Origin: Clostridium jeddahitimonense
GTDB lineage: Bacteria > Bacillota > Clostridia > Clostridiales > Clostridiaceae
Direction of reading: 5' to 3'
Length of the DNA stretch: 64,000 nucleotides
NCBI GenBank assembly: GCA_000753455.2
Contig: LM994670.1
Location: forward strand, 1,411,143 to 1,475,142
The notes below the pieces were generated by a model, which saw only the letters and a program-made list of their open reading frames with translations, did no database searches and was not told where the DNA came from. Made by a program: the position numbers and the translations under genes. Position 1 is the first letter of the stretch. Every line of letters begins with the position of its first letter. This document shows positions 48,200-56,622 of this stretch, one piece after another.

Positions 48200-49342
48200 T
48201 TGAAGAACTTTTTAGGAGATAAGTTTAAAGAATATTGGGGAATAGTCACATATACAATTATTATAGCTTATGTAATTTTTAATTTTAAAAATATTATTTC
48301 AGGTGGAAAAAATGCAATAGGTATAATATCACCATTTATTATTGGGATAGCTATAGCATTTATATTAAACTTAGTTATGAGAATTTTTGAAGAAAGAGTA
48401 TTTAAAGTTTTAGATAGCAAAAGGTATTCAAAGTATTCAAGCTTAAAAAGACCCTTATCAGTAGCTTTAACTTTTGTAGTAGTATTTGCTGCAATTACAG
48501 GTTTAATAATATTTATAATCCCTCAGCTTATTGATAGTATTTCGACGTTAACTGATACAGTACCTTCGTATATAAGATCTTTTGAAGAATTAATAAGTCA
48601 ATATGTTAGCAATACTGAAGTTTTAAATACTTTATGGAATAACTTTTTATCTGCATGGAGAGAGATTCTTCAATTTACTGGACAAATAGTTGTTACATCT
48701 TTATCTGGTGTAGTAAATATTACAGTAGGATTCACTAGTGGATTAGTTAATTTTATACTTTCTTTAATTTTTTCAATTTATATGTTATTAAATAAAGAGA
48801 GATTACAAATAGGGATGAAAAAGGTTTTATATGCTTTTAGCAAAAATAATTTTGCTGATAAGATAATGTATTTAGGGAAAGTAGCAAATGAATCTTTTTC
48901 AAGTTATATTGGAGGTCAATTTATAGAAGCTATTATTATAGGTGCGTTATGCTTCATAGGAATGATTATATTGAAGATGCCATATCCGCTGCTTATTAGT
49001 GTTTTGGTAGCTGTGACAGCTTTAATACCTATATTTGGAGCATTTATAGGAACTATACCATCGGCTTTTATAATTTTAATAATAGATCCAATGAAGGCAC
49101 TTTGGTTTGTAATATTTATTATTGTACTTCAACAAATTGAAGGGAATTTAATTTATCCTAAGGTTGTAGGAAGCTCAGTAGGTTTACCACCTATATGGGT
49201 AATGTTAGCTATGCTTATTGGCGGGAATACATTTGGACTTCTAGGAATGTTATTAGGAATACCTACTTTCTCAGTAATATATAAAATATCTAGAGAATAT
49301 ATAAATAAAAGATTAAAGAATAAAAATATAGTAGTTAATTAA
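48200..49342 (+). CDS. AI-2E family (PerM-like) transporter
   Basis: 380 residues from TTG 48200 behind GAGGAG. Eight or so helices with the family pattern: SPFIIGIAIAFILNLVM near the start, a long periplasmic segment (DSISTLTDTVPSYIRSFEEL), then PYPLLISVLVAVTALIPIFGAFIG and QQIEGNLIYPKVVGSSVGLPP. Members export AI-2 or act as ion or small-molecule exporters; the substrate is unknown. Confidence 0.88.
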   Translation: MKNFLGDKFKEYWGIVTYTIIIAYVIFNFKNIISGGKNAIGIISPFIIGIAIAFILNLVMRIFEERVFKVLDSKRYSKYSSLKRPLSVALTFVVVFAAITGLIIFIIPQLIDSISTLTDTVPSYIRSFEELISQYVSNTEVLNTLWNNFLSAWREILQFTGQIVVTSLSGVVNITVGFTSGLVNFILSLIFSIYMLLNKERLQIGMKKVLYAFSKNNFADKIMYLGKVANESFSSYIGGQFIEAIIIGALCFIGMIILKMPYPLLISVLVAVTALIPIFGAFIGTIPSAFIILIIDPMKALWFVIFIIVLQQIEGNLIYPKVVGSSVGLPPIWVMLAMLIGGNTFGLLGMLLGIPTFSVIYKISREYINKRLKNKNIVVN

Positions 49343-49361
49343 AAATAAAGTTAATAATATA

Positions 49362-49404
49362 TTAGACTATTGCAGAAATTAATTAGATGCAGTAGTCTTT
49401 TTTT
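49362..49404 (+). terminator. Terminator after the AI-2E family gene
   Basis: AGACTATTGCA (49364-49374) / TGCAGTAGTCT (49388-49398) with one wobble, then seven T. Confidence 0.88.
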
Positions 49405-49549
49405 ATTTTAATTAAATTTTAATAATAAGATTTTATGTTTTGAAAAAAGCATTATTACTAAGATATAAGTTGTCATAATATAACATATTTTAATAAGCAT
49501 AAATAAATAGATTTGACAAAATATAATTAAAGAGAGGAGGAGGTATAGC

Positions 49550-50281
49550 TTGTTAAAAAAAATTATTTGTAATACTATTATATTTTTTATGCTTATTACA
49601 TTAACTGCTAATGCTACTACTATAATTGCTGTAATTGGTGAAAATAAAATAATGCTTGCAGCAGACACTAGACTTACCATAACTAAAAAGAATGGAGAAA
49701 AAGTTCATGAGGATAATGGTAAAAAGCTTTATAAGTTAAAGAATGGTGTAGGTGTGGCTTTTGCAGGTGATACAAATTCAATAAAAACTTTAAGAAGTGG
49801 TAAAGATATAATAACAAAATCAGTAAGTACAATAATAAATGATCTTAATAATTTAAATTGTATTGATAACCTTTCAGTAGCAGAAACAGCAGAACTAATT
49901 GCAGAAAAATATGTTAATCTTTTGATAGATTATACAGGGGACATACTTGTAGTTGGCTTTGATAATGATGAACCTGTCATTTATGGAATTAAAGCTGTAA
50001 AAGGTAGAGCTATATGGCAAGGTATTTCAGGTAAAGGAAGCTTTTGGGCTATCGGATCAGGCAGTGAGATGATGGTTAAAAAATTAAGAGAGAACGTTGG
50101 CTGTGAAGAAAATAATAATATGGATTTATGTATGGATCATCTAAAAGAATTAAAAGATAGAGAAATCTTATCTATAATTAAGGAATCTTTACAAGAAGTA
50201 ATTGATGATTATGAAGAGAATTATAGAGAAGAAGAGCGTAGTACAGGTGGAAAAGTTGATACTCTTACAATTAAGCCTTAA
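49550..50281 (+). CDS. Exported proteasome-like Ntn hydrolase
   Basis: 243 residues from TTG 49550, 7 nt after GGAGGAGG. Residues 1-22 form a signal peptide: MLKK, a hydrophobic core, and an ANA (20-22) cleavage motif. The next residues, TTIIAVIGENKIMLAADTRL (23-42), match the start of mature proteasome beta subunits and HslV. Counting from Thr23 as Thr-1, Asp falls at 17 and Arg at 19, as in beta subunits. Later come KKLYKLKNGVGVAFAGDT (58-75), ILVVGFDNDEPVIYGI (132-147) and FWAIGSGSE (165-173), matching the beta-subunit GSGS motif. Lys58 or Lys59 is the likely Lys-33. I infer a secreted or surface Thr-protease or amidase matured by signal peptidase. A cytosolic form would need ATG 49589, which has no SD. 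No partner ATPase is nearby. Confidence 0.75.
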   Translation: MLKKIICNTIIFFMLITLTANATTIIAVIGENKIMLAADTRLTITKKNGEKVHEDNGKKLYKLKNGVGVAFAGDTNSIKTLRSGKDIITKSVSTIINDLNNLNCIDNLSVAETAELIAEKYVNLLIDYTGDILVVGFDNDEPVIYGIKAVKGRAIWQGISGKGSFWAIGSGSEMMVKKLRENVGCEENNNMDLCMDHLKELKDREILSIIKESLQEVIDDYEENYREEERSTGGKVDTLTIKP

Positions 50282-50302
50282 AAATAAATTTTAAAAAGGA
50301 TT

Positions 50303-50340
50303 AATAAAAATATCTATCAGATTGATAGATATTTTTATTT
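50303..50340 (+). terminator. Terminator after the Ntn hydrolase gene
   Basis: Perfect 16-bp stem, 50303-50318 / 50324-50339, 5-nt loop AGATT, T-rich 3' side. Confidence 0.88.
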
Positions 50341-50407
50341 TGATATTTATTATCAAATATGATAGAATTTCAATTAATATTTACTAATTTAGATTAGAGG
50401 TGAAATT

Positions 50408-50836
50408 ATGTCTTTTGAAAGACTAGATAGAAATAATGTTTTAGAAAATGATGTAAGAAGTTGTGTGCTTTTATGCAATTTTAATGGGAAAGAGCTTAAG
50501 GCTGTTAAGAATTATGCTAGCATTTTAGGGTTAAGAGACCAGATATGTTTATATTCAAAAAATGGAGATAGTACAATTAAGGATATTTTAGAAGATAATA
50601 TTGACTCTAATTGTGAAGAAGGAAGAAAAGAGAGAGCTATAATATTTAATAATATTTCAAATATGAAAATTAATATGTTTATAGACAACTTAAAGAAAAT
50701 AAGAATAAATAATATTCTTAAGGCTGTAGTAACTGAAACATCTATAAATTGGACAGTTAATGAGGTTATAGTAAATCTTTTAAATGAGAGAGCCGCTATA
50801 AATAGTGGTAATTTTTCAGATTTACATAAAAAATAA
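50408..50836 (+). CDS. DUF3783-like protein
   Basis: 142 residues; ATG 50408 follows GAGGTG. An N-terminal alpha/beta part (SCVLLCNFNGKELKAVKNYASILG and AIIFNNIS) leads to a C-terminal segment KAVVTETSINWTVNEVIVNLLNER that resembles DUF3783 (thiol-conserved-like small proteins that begin similarly and end with VT.TN..W...ELl..L). Soluble, function unknown. Monocistronic between two terminators. Confidence 0.55.
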   Translation: MSFERLDRNNVLENDVRSCVLLCNFNGKELKAVKNYASILGLRDQICLYSKNGDSTIKDILEDNIDSNCEEGRKERAIIFNNISNMKINMFIDNLKKIRINNILKAVVTETSINWTVNEVIVNLLNERAAINSGNFSDLHKK

Positions 50837-50848
50837 TAATTTTATTAA

Positions 50849-50882
50849 AGAAGTAATAATTATTTATTACTTCTATTTTTAT
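50849..50882 (+). terminator. Terminator after the DUF3783-like gene
   Basis: AGAAGTAATA (50849-50858) / TATTACTTCT (50865-50874), 6-nt loop, T-rich tail. Confidence 0.85.
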
Positions 50883-50957
50883 TTTGTTTGTTGAATAAAA
50901 TGGAAATAAAAGGTAAAATCATCTTGTGAGACAAATTATAGAAATTAGATAACTTTA

Positions 50958-51013
50958 TAATATATTACTGTTTTTATATTAGGTAAAGTTAATATAAAAA
51001 TAGTAATATATTA
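50958..51013. repeat. Large inverted repeat upstream of the sigma-54 activator gene
   Basis: Arms 50958-50981 and 50990-51013, 24 nt each, pair at 23 Watson-Crick positions plus one G-T, with an 8-nt loop GGTAAAGT. No T tract follows; the SD GGAGGA begins about 12 nt later. It may be an operator or a leader hairpin. Confidence 0.6.
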
Positions 51014-51037
51014 AGCGTTTCATAGGAGGATAGATAT

Positions 51038-52804
51038 ATGAATTCTTTATATTTAAAAAATATACAAGAGTCTGTCATAAGATATGCTAGTGTTATTTCA
51101 AATATATTAAAGATTGATGTTGAGATAGTGGATGAAGGCTTAAATAGAATAGCAGGTACAGGAATATTTAAGAATAAAATAAATGAAAATATTAAAAAAA
51201 ATGGTTTCGTATATGAAGAGACTATTAATAAAAAGAGAATTCAATTTATAGAGAATCCAGGTGAGCATAGATTATGTAGAAAATGTTTGGAGAAGGATAA
51301 CTGTTTAGAAAAAATGGAGGTAAGTTTTCCAATAATATATGAGAATAGAGTTATTGGAGTAATAGGGGTAGTATGTAGTACAATAGAGCAAAAAAATAGA
51401 TTATTAAATGATTTATCAACTATAGTATCTTTTATTGAACAAATATCTGAGCTTATTGCAGCAAAGGTATCAGAATACAGTAAGGAAATAATTCAAATAA
51501 AAAGCTTAGAATTTTTTAAAGAGATAGTAAACTCTGTTAATGATGGAGTAATTGTTGTAGGTTCTAATAGCTTAATAAGTAGTATCAATAAAAAGGGTGA
51601 AAATGAATTAAAGTTAAAATCATCAGTAAAAGGTAAGAAAATTACTATAGATGAAACTGACGATAATTTTAATGAAAATAGCACTTATCAAATAAAAATA
51701 GATGAAACTAAATATGAGGTAGTAGGAAGATTGATTCAAGGTTCTTTAGATATAAAAGAGTATAGTAAAATACTTATATTCAATAAACTTATGAATATAA
51801 AGCAAGAAGCAGTAACTTTAACATACGGAAATAATAAGACAAATTTATCTGATATAGTTGGAGAATCTGATGCGATGAAATCATTAAAAAAGAAAATTAA
51901 AAGTATTAGCAATTTAAAATCTACAGTACTGATAACAGGGGAAAGTGGCACAGGAAAAGAACTAGTGGCTAGAGCAATACATGCGGAAGGAGAACGGAGA
52001 AATAAGCCTTTTATAGCTATTAATTGTGGAGCTATACCAGAATCATTATTAGAAAGTGAATTATTTGGATATGTAAAAGGTGCCTTTTCAGGAGCTAATG
52101 CTAATGGACGTATAGGGAAATTTGAGTTAGCTAACAAGGGAGTTATATTTTTAGATGAAATTGGAGACATGCCTCTTTATTTACAAGTTAAGTTACTAAG
52201 GGTGCTTCAAGAAAAAACAGTAGTAAGAATAGGATCTAATAAACTTACATCGTTAGATATTAGAATTGTTGCAGCAACCAATAAAGATTTAAAAGAGCTA
52301 GTTAGAAAAGGGAAATTCCGAGAGGACCTTTATTATAGATTAAATGTAATACCTATAGAAGTTCCAGCATTAAGAGAAAGAGGAAAAGACTTAAATCTAT
52401 TAGTAAATGTTTTAGTAGATAAATATAATAACTTATTTAATAAGTATGTTAGTAAAATTGATGCTGAAGTATTAGAAATGTTTCGCAAATATAAATGGCA
52501 AGGAAATGTAAGAGAGTTAGAAAATGTTGTTGAGTTTATGGTTAGTCTTTCAGATAAAAGGGGAGTAGTAGATAAATCTATGTTGCCTGAATCATTTATA
52601 GAAAATTATAATGAACTGTTAAACGATAACATAGATAGAAGTATAAATATTAAACAGATAATACCTTTAAAAGATATTGAGAAGTTATATATAAAAAAAG
52701 CTATAGAAAAATACGGAAATACTACAGAAGGGAAAAAAATTGCAGCAAAAAAATTAGGAATAGGAATAGCTACCTTATATAGAAAAATTGATGGATTAGA
52801 ATAG
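51038..52804 (+). CDS. Sigma-54-dependent transcriptional activator
   Basis: 588 residues behind GGAGGA. N-terminal sensor region (1-150) with a cysteine cluster C-x2-C-x5-C at 80, 83 and 89 (CRKCLEKDNC), then a PAS-like segment (about 165-240), the AAA+ domain with Walker A GESGTGKE, GAFSGAN (a Ser variant of the GAFTGA sigma-54 contact loop), Walker B GVIFLDEIGDMP and the arginine-finger region, and a C-terminal Fis-type HTH (KKIAAKKLGIGIATLYRKI). No receiver domain, so it is probably controlled by a ligand or metal cluster. It immediately precedes three palindromes and a -24/-12 promoter, so it very likely activates the downstream purine operon. Confidence 0.93.
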   Translation: MNSLYLKNIQESVIRYASVISNILKIDVEIVDEGLNRIAGTGIFKNKINENIKKNGFVYEETINKKRIQFIENPGEHRLCRKCLEKDNCLEKMEVSFPIIYENRVIGVIGVVCSTIEQKNRLLNDLSTIVSFIEQISELIAAKVSEYSKEIIQIKSLEFFKEIVNSVNDGVIVVGSNSLISSINKKGENELKLKSSVKGKKITIDETDDNFNENSTYQIKIDETKYEVVGRLIQGSLDIKEYSKILIFNKLMNIKQEAVTLTYGNNKTNLSDIVGESDAMKSLKKKIKSISNLKSTVLITGESGTGKELVARAIHAEGERRNKPFIAINCGAIPESLLESELFGYVKGAFSGANANGRIGKFELANKGVIFLDEIGDMPLYLQVKLLRVLQEKTVVRIGSNKLTSLDIRIVAATNKDLKELVRKGKFREDLYYRLNVIPIEVPALRERGKDLNLLVNVLVDKYNNLFNKYVSKIDAEVLEMFRKYKWQGNVRELENVVEFMVSLSDKRGVVDKSMLPESFIENYNELLNDNIDRSINIKQIIPLKDIEKLYIKKAIEKYGNTTEGKKIAAKKLGIGIATLYRKIDGLE

Positions 52805-52805
52805 T

Positions 52806-52820
52806 TTATCAAAATGATAA
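52806..52820. promoter_or_regulatory. Activator palindrome 1 (candidate UAS)
   Basis: TTATCAAAATGATAA, one base after the activator's stop codon and about 190 bp upstream of the predicted sigma-54 start. Confidence 0.65.
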
Positions 52821-52858
52821 AATACTAACAAATATGTGTAAACTAATGGGTTAAAGAA

Positions 52859-52901
52859 GATTATCAAAATGATAAGAATTTATCATTTTGATAATTTTTT
52901 T
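52859..52901 (+). terminator. Terminator of the activator gene, built from palindromes 2 and 3
   Basis: TTATCAAAATGATAA (52861-52875) pairs with TTATCATTTTGATAA (52880-52894) as a perfect hairpin and runs into seven T. Each arm is also a copy of the UAS palindrome. Confidence 0.8.
52861..52894. promoter_or_regulatory. Activator palindromes 2 and 3 (candidate UAS pair)
   Basis: Two copies of the 15-bp palindrome on opposite orientations, at 52861-52875 and 52880-52894, about 105-150 bp upstream of the predicted start, a normal distance for sigma-54 enhancers. Confidence 0.65.
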
Positions 52902-52985
52902 GTTTTTATCTGAAATTAATAATAAATGATTAGTTAGAAAAGCCTGAATACATGGTGAAAAATATAACTTGTTTCAAATTAAGAT

Positions 52986-53000
52986 TGGCATGGAATTTGC
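52986..53000 (+). promoter_or_regulatory. Sigma-54 (-24/-12) promoter of the purine catabolism operon
   Basis: TGGCAT (52986-52991), 5 bp, TTGC (52997-53000): the GG and GC dinucleotides are exactly 12 bp apart, as required. Transcription would start near 53012, 36 bp before ygeY. Confidence 0.88.
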
Positions 53001-53047
53001 TTTATTAAATAGGTGTAATAAAAAATAAACTTTTTAGGAGGATTATT

Positions 53048-54247
53048 ATGGATTTCAATAAGATTAAAGAAAGTGCTAAGGGTTACGAAAGCAAGATGAC
53101 TAGCTTTTTAAGAGACTTAATAGCGATTCCAGGAGAAAGTGCAGAAGAAGAAGGTGTTATTAAAAGAATTGCAGAAGAAATGAGAGCTTTAGAATTTGAT
53201 AAAGTTGAAATAGATAAAATGGGAAATGTATTAGGATATATGGGAACCGGAAAAACTTTAATAGCTTACGATGGTCATATAGATACAGTTGGACTTGGGG
53301 AATTAAGTAACTGGACATTTGACCCATATGAAGGATATGAAACAGAAACAGAAATAGGTGGACGTGGGGCATCAGACCAATTAGGTGGTATAGTTTCTGC
53401 AACATATGGTGCTAGAATAATGAAGGATCTAGGACTTTTATCCGATAAGTATACAGTACTTGTAACTGGAACAGTCCAAGAGGAGGATTGCGATGGACTC
53501 TGTTGGCAATACATTTATAATGAATCTGAAATAAAACCGGAATTTGTTGTAATTACAGAACCAACTAACGGAAATATATATAGAGGACAACGTGGCCGTA
53601 TGGAAATAAGAGTAGAAGTTAAGGGTGTATCATGTCATGGATCAGCCCCTGAAAGAGGAGATAATGCTATTTACAAGATGGCAGATATTCTTCAAGAAAT
53701 AAGAGTATTAAATGATAATCTACACTATGATCCATTCTTAGGAAAAGGAACAATAACAGTTTCACAAATATTTTATAACTCACCATCCCGTTGTGCAGTA
53801 GCTGATATGTGTGCAATTTCACTAGATAGACGTTTAACAGATGGAGAAACTTACGAAATGGCTTTAGAAGAAGTAAGAAATTTACCTTTTGCTAAGAAAT
53901 ATAATGCTGAAGTTACTATGTATAAATATGAAAGACCAAGTTGGACAGGCCTTATTTACCCAACAGATTGTTACTTCCCAACATGGGTAATTCCTGAAGA
54001 TGCACCAGCAACAGAAGCTATGGTTAAAGCATATGAAGGAATGTATGGTACTCCTAAGGTTGATAAGTGGACATTCTCTACTAATGGAGTTTCTATAATG
54101 GGTAGATATGGAATACCTTGTATAGGATTTGGACCTGGTAAAGAGGAAGAAGCGCATGCTCCGAATGAAAAGACTTGGAAAGAAGACTTAGTTAGATGTG
54201 CAGCTGTTTATGCAGCAGTTCCAACTTTATATTGTGAAGAAAGATAA
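53048..54247 (+). CDS. ygeY: YgeY-family selenium-metabolism-linked M20 hydrolase
   Basis: 399 residues, ATG behind AGGAGGA. M20 metallopeptidase: [11 protein letters not shown] with the first zinc ligands, [24 protein letters not shown] with the catalytic Glu and the dimerisation domain near [25 protein letters not shown], then HAPNEKTW with the last ligand. YgeY occurs in selenium-dependent molybdenum hydroxylase and purine catabolism clusters. It probably hydrolyses an N-acyl or carbamoyl intermediate; the exact substrate is not established. First gene after the sigma-54 promoter. Confidence 0.92.
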   Translation: MDFNKIKESAKGYESKMTSFLRDLIAIPGESAEEEGVIKRIAEEMRALEFDKVEIDKMGNVLGYMGTGKTLIAYDGHIDTVGLGELSNWTFDPYEGYETETEIGGRGASDQLGGIVSATYGARIMKDLGLLSDKYTVLVTGTVQEEDCDGLCWQYIYNESEIKPEFVVITEPTNGNIYRGQRGRMEIRVEVKGVSCHGSAPERGDNAIYKMADILQEIRVLNDNLHYDPFLGKGTITVSQIFYNSPSRCAVADMCAISLDRRLTDGETYEMALEEVRNLPFAKKYNAEVTMYKYERPSWTGLIYPTDCYFPTWVIPEDAPATEAMVKAYEGMYGTPKVDKWTFSTNGVSIMGRYGIPCIGFGPGKEEEAHAPNEKTWKEDLVRCAAVYAAVPTLYCEER

Positions 54248-54283
54248 TTAAATAAAATATAGATTTAAGGGAGAGAGATTAAG

Positions 54284-55477
54284 ATGACGTTAATGGATAA
54301 GTATATAGAAAAATTAAATGATTTAGATTTAAAGGATATGTATAACAATGATTTTTTCTTAACTTGGGAAAAATCAGATGATGAAATTGAAGGGGTATTT
54401 ACAATAGCAGAGGCGCTAAGAGAATTAAGAAAAAATAATATATCACCCAAAATATTTGACTCAGGATTAGGAATATCTCTATTTAGAGATAACTCGACAA
54501 GAACAAGATTTAGCTTTGCTTCAGCATGTAACCTTTTAGGATTAGAAGTTCAAGATTTAGATGAAGGCAAATCTCAAATTGCCCATGGAGAAACAGTTAG
54601 AGAAACAGCAAATATGATATCATTTATGGCTGATGTTATAGGTATTCGTGATGATATGTATATAGGTAAGGGGAATACTTATATGAGAGAGGTATCTAAA
54701 GCAGTTCAAGAAGGCCATAATGAGGGTGTTTTAGAACAAAGACCTACTCTTGTAAATTTACAATGCGATATAGATCATCCAACTCAAGCTATGGCTGATG
54801 CATTACATTTAATAAATGAGTTTGGAGGAATAGAAAACTTAAAGGGTAAGAAAGTTGCTATGACTTGGGCTTATTCACCATCTTACGGAAAGCCATTATC
54901 TGTTCCACAAGGAATTATAGGCTTATTAACTAGATTTGGAATGGATGTTGTTCTAGCTCATCCTGAAGGATATGAAGTTATGAGCGATGTTGAAGAAGTA
55001 GCTAAGAAAAATGCACAAAAATCTGGAGGATCATTTACAAAGACTAACTCAATGGAAGAAGCATTTAAAGATGCAGATGTTGTATATCCAAAGAGCTGGG
55101 CTCCGTATATTGCTATGGAAAAACGTACAGATTTATATGGAAATGGAGATTTTGAAGGTATAGATAAATTAGAAAAAGACTTATTAGCACAAAATGCTAA
55201 TCATAAAGATTGGGAATGTACAGAGGAAATGATGAAGTTAACTAAAAATGGATCAGCTCTTTATTTACACTGCTTACCTGCAGATATAACTGGTGTAAGC
55301 TGTGAAGCAGGTGAAGTAGCAGCATCTGTTTTTGATAGATATAGAGATCCTTTATATAAAGAAGCTAGCTTCAAACCATATATAATAGCTGCAATGATAT
55401 TTTTAAGTAAGGTTAAAAATCCTCAAGAGATTTTAGCTAAATTAGAAAATGATAATAAAGCTAGAAAATTAAAATAG
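54284..55477 (+). CDS. ygeW: YgeW knotted carbamoyltransferase
   Basis: 397 residues, ATG behind GGGAGAG. Carbamoyltransferase fold with the carbamoyl-phosphate motif STRTRFSF in DNSTRTRFSFASACNLLG, QIAHGETVRETANM, DHPTQAMADALHL and LHCLPADITGVSCEAGEV. YgeW-type enzymes are a trefoil-knotted group, distinct from ornithine and aspartate carbamoyltransferase, linked to the purine cluster. It probably releases a carbamoyl group as carbamoyl phosphate, which the next gene product (ArcC) would use for ATP. Confidence 0.93.
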   Translation: MTLMDKYIEKLNDLDLKDMYNNDFFLTWEKSDDEIEGVFTIAEALRELRKNNISPKIFDSGLGISLFRDNSTRTRFSFASACNLLGLEVQDLDEGKSQIAHGETVRETANMISFMADVIGIRDDMYIGKGNTYMREVSKAVQEGHNEGVLEQRPTLVNLQCDIDHPTQAMADALHLINEFGGIENLKGKKVAMTWAYSPSYGKPLSVPQGIIGLLTRFGMDVVLAHPEGYEVMSDVEEVAKKNAQKSGGSFTKTNSMEEAFKDADVVYPKSWAPYIAMEKRTDLYGNGDFEGIDKLEKDLLAQNANHKDWECTEEMMKLTKNGSALYLHCLPADITGVSCEAGEVAASVFDRYRDPLYKEASFKPYIIAAMIFLSKVKNPQEILAKLENDNKARKLK

Positions 55478-55512
55478 TATATTATAGAATAGTTAAGGAT
55501 GAAATTTCATTA

Positions 55513-55605
55513 AATTAAAAGGTAGTGAATAGCATCTGTATTAAAAGAAAAGATAATACTAATTGAAGTTAAATTTTCAATAGTAGCTAAGCTACCTTTT
55601 TAATT
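55513..55605 (+). promoter_or_regulatory. Possible attenuator between ygeW and arcC
   Basis: The 168-bp gap holds two competing structures: GGTAG (55521-55525) with flanking A residues can pair with CTACC (55592-55596) and its T run, while GTAGC (55583-55587) and GCTAC (55591-55595) form a local terminator-like hairpin followed by T residues. Function is inference. Confidence 0.3.
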
Positions 55606-55645
55606 ATTTATAGTATTAATTTACGGTTTTGAAAGGAGAAAATTA

Positions 55646-56575
55646 ATGAGCAAAGTAGTTATTGCTTTAGGAGGAAACGCTTTAGGAAATAATTTGGAGG
55701 AGCAAATGGTAGCTGTAAGGTCTACAGCTAAAGCAATTATAGATTTAATTGAAGATGGGAATGAAGTTATAGTTTCTCATGGAAACGGGCCTCAAGTTGG
55801 TATGATAAATTTGGCTATGACAGAACTTGGTAAAAATTATCCTAATTATTCATTGTGCCCAATGTCTGTTTGTGTTGCAATGAGCCAAGGATATATAGGA
55901 TATGATCTTCAAAATGCCTTAAGAGAAGAACTTCTAGAAAGAGGTATAAATAAAAGTGTATCTACAATAATAACTCAGGTTGAAGTAGATAAAAATGATG
56001 CTGCATTTACTAATCCAACAAAACCAATTGGCGGATTTATGACTAAAGAAGAAGCAGATTTAATGGTCCAAAAAGGTGAAAATGTAATAGAGGATGCTGG
56101 TAGGGGATATAGAAGAGTCGTAGCTTCACCAAAACCTAAGAGCATAGTAGAAATTGAAACTATAAAAACTTTAGCAGATGCTGGGCACGTGGTAGTTGCT
56201 TGTGGTGGTGGAGGAATTCCAGTTATAAAGAATGATGGTAAATTAAAAGGTGTTGATGCTGTAATAGATAAGGATTTTGCAAGCTGTGAATTAGCTAAGG
56301 AGTTAGACGCAGATTGTCTTATTATTTTAACTGCAGTAGAAAAGGCTGCAATAAATTATGGTAAAGAAAATGAGAGGTGGCTTGATGATGTAACTGTAGA
56401 AGAGATGAAAAAGTATGTCGATGAAGGGCACTTTGCACCAGGGTCTATGAAGCCTAAGGTTGAAGCGGCTATAGATTTTGCAGAGTCAAAAGAAGGAAGG
56501 GTATCTTTAATAACATTATTAGAAAAAGCTAAAGATGGAATAGCAGGTAAAACAGGAACAAGAATAAGTAAATAA
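55646..56575 (+). CDS. arcC: Carbamate kinase
   Basis: 309 residues. Amino-acid-kinase fold: VIALGGNALG, VSHGNGPQVGM, CGGGGIPV, DKDFASCELAKELDADCLIILT and FAPGSMKPKVEAAI. It converts carbamoyl phosphate and ADP to ATP, CO2 and ammonia. Placed after ygeW, it would conserve energy from the carbamoyl phosphate released there. SD AAAGGAG. Confidence 0.97.
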   Translation: MSKVVIALGGNALGNNLEEQMVAVRSTAKAIIDLIEDGNEVIVSHGNGPQVGMINLAMTELGKNYPNYSLCPMSVCVAMSQGYIGYDLQNALREELLERGINKSVSTIITQVEVDKNDAAFTNPTKPIGGFMTKEEADLMVQKGENVIEDAGRGYRRVVASPKPKSIVEIETIKTLADAGHVVVACGGGGIPVIKNDGKLKGVDAVIDKDFASCELAKELDADCLIILTAVEKAAINYGKENERWLDDVTVEEMKKYVDEGHFAPGSMKPKVEAAIDFAESKEGRVSLITLLEKAKDGIAGKTGTRISK

Positions 56576-56622
56576 GTTAATTATTTTAAATGAAGTATGG
56601 GAATTTACCTAGAGGAATTTAT

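Noticed and set aside
50351..50364. TATCAAATATGATA as a possible fourth activator site
   Set aside because: The half-sites are 4 bp apart instead of 3, and the downstream gene has no visible tie to the purine operon.
52806..52894. Short repeats that could suggest a CRISPR array
   Set aside because: Three palindromes of 15 bp with unequal spacing (41 and 4 bp), no spacers and no cas genes; better explained as activator sites.
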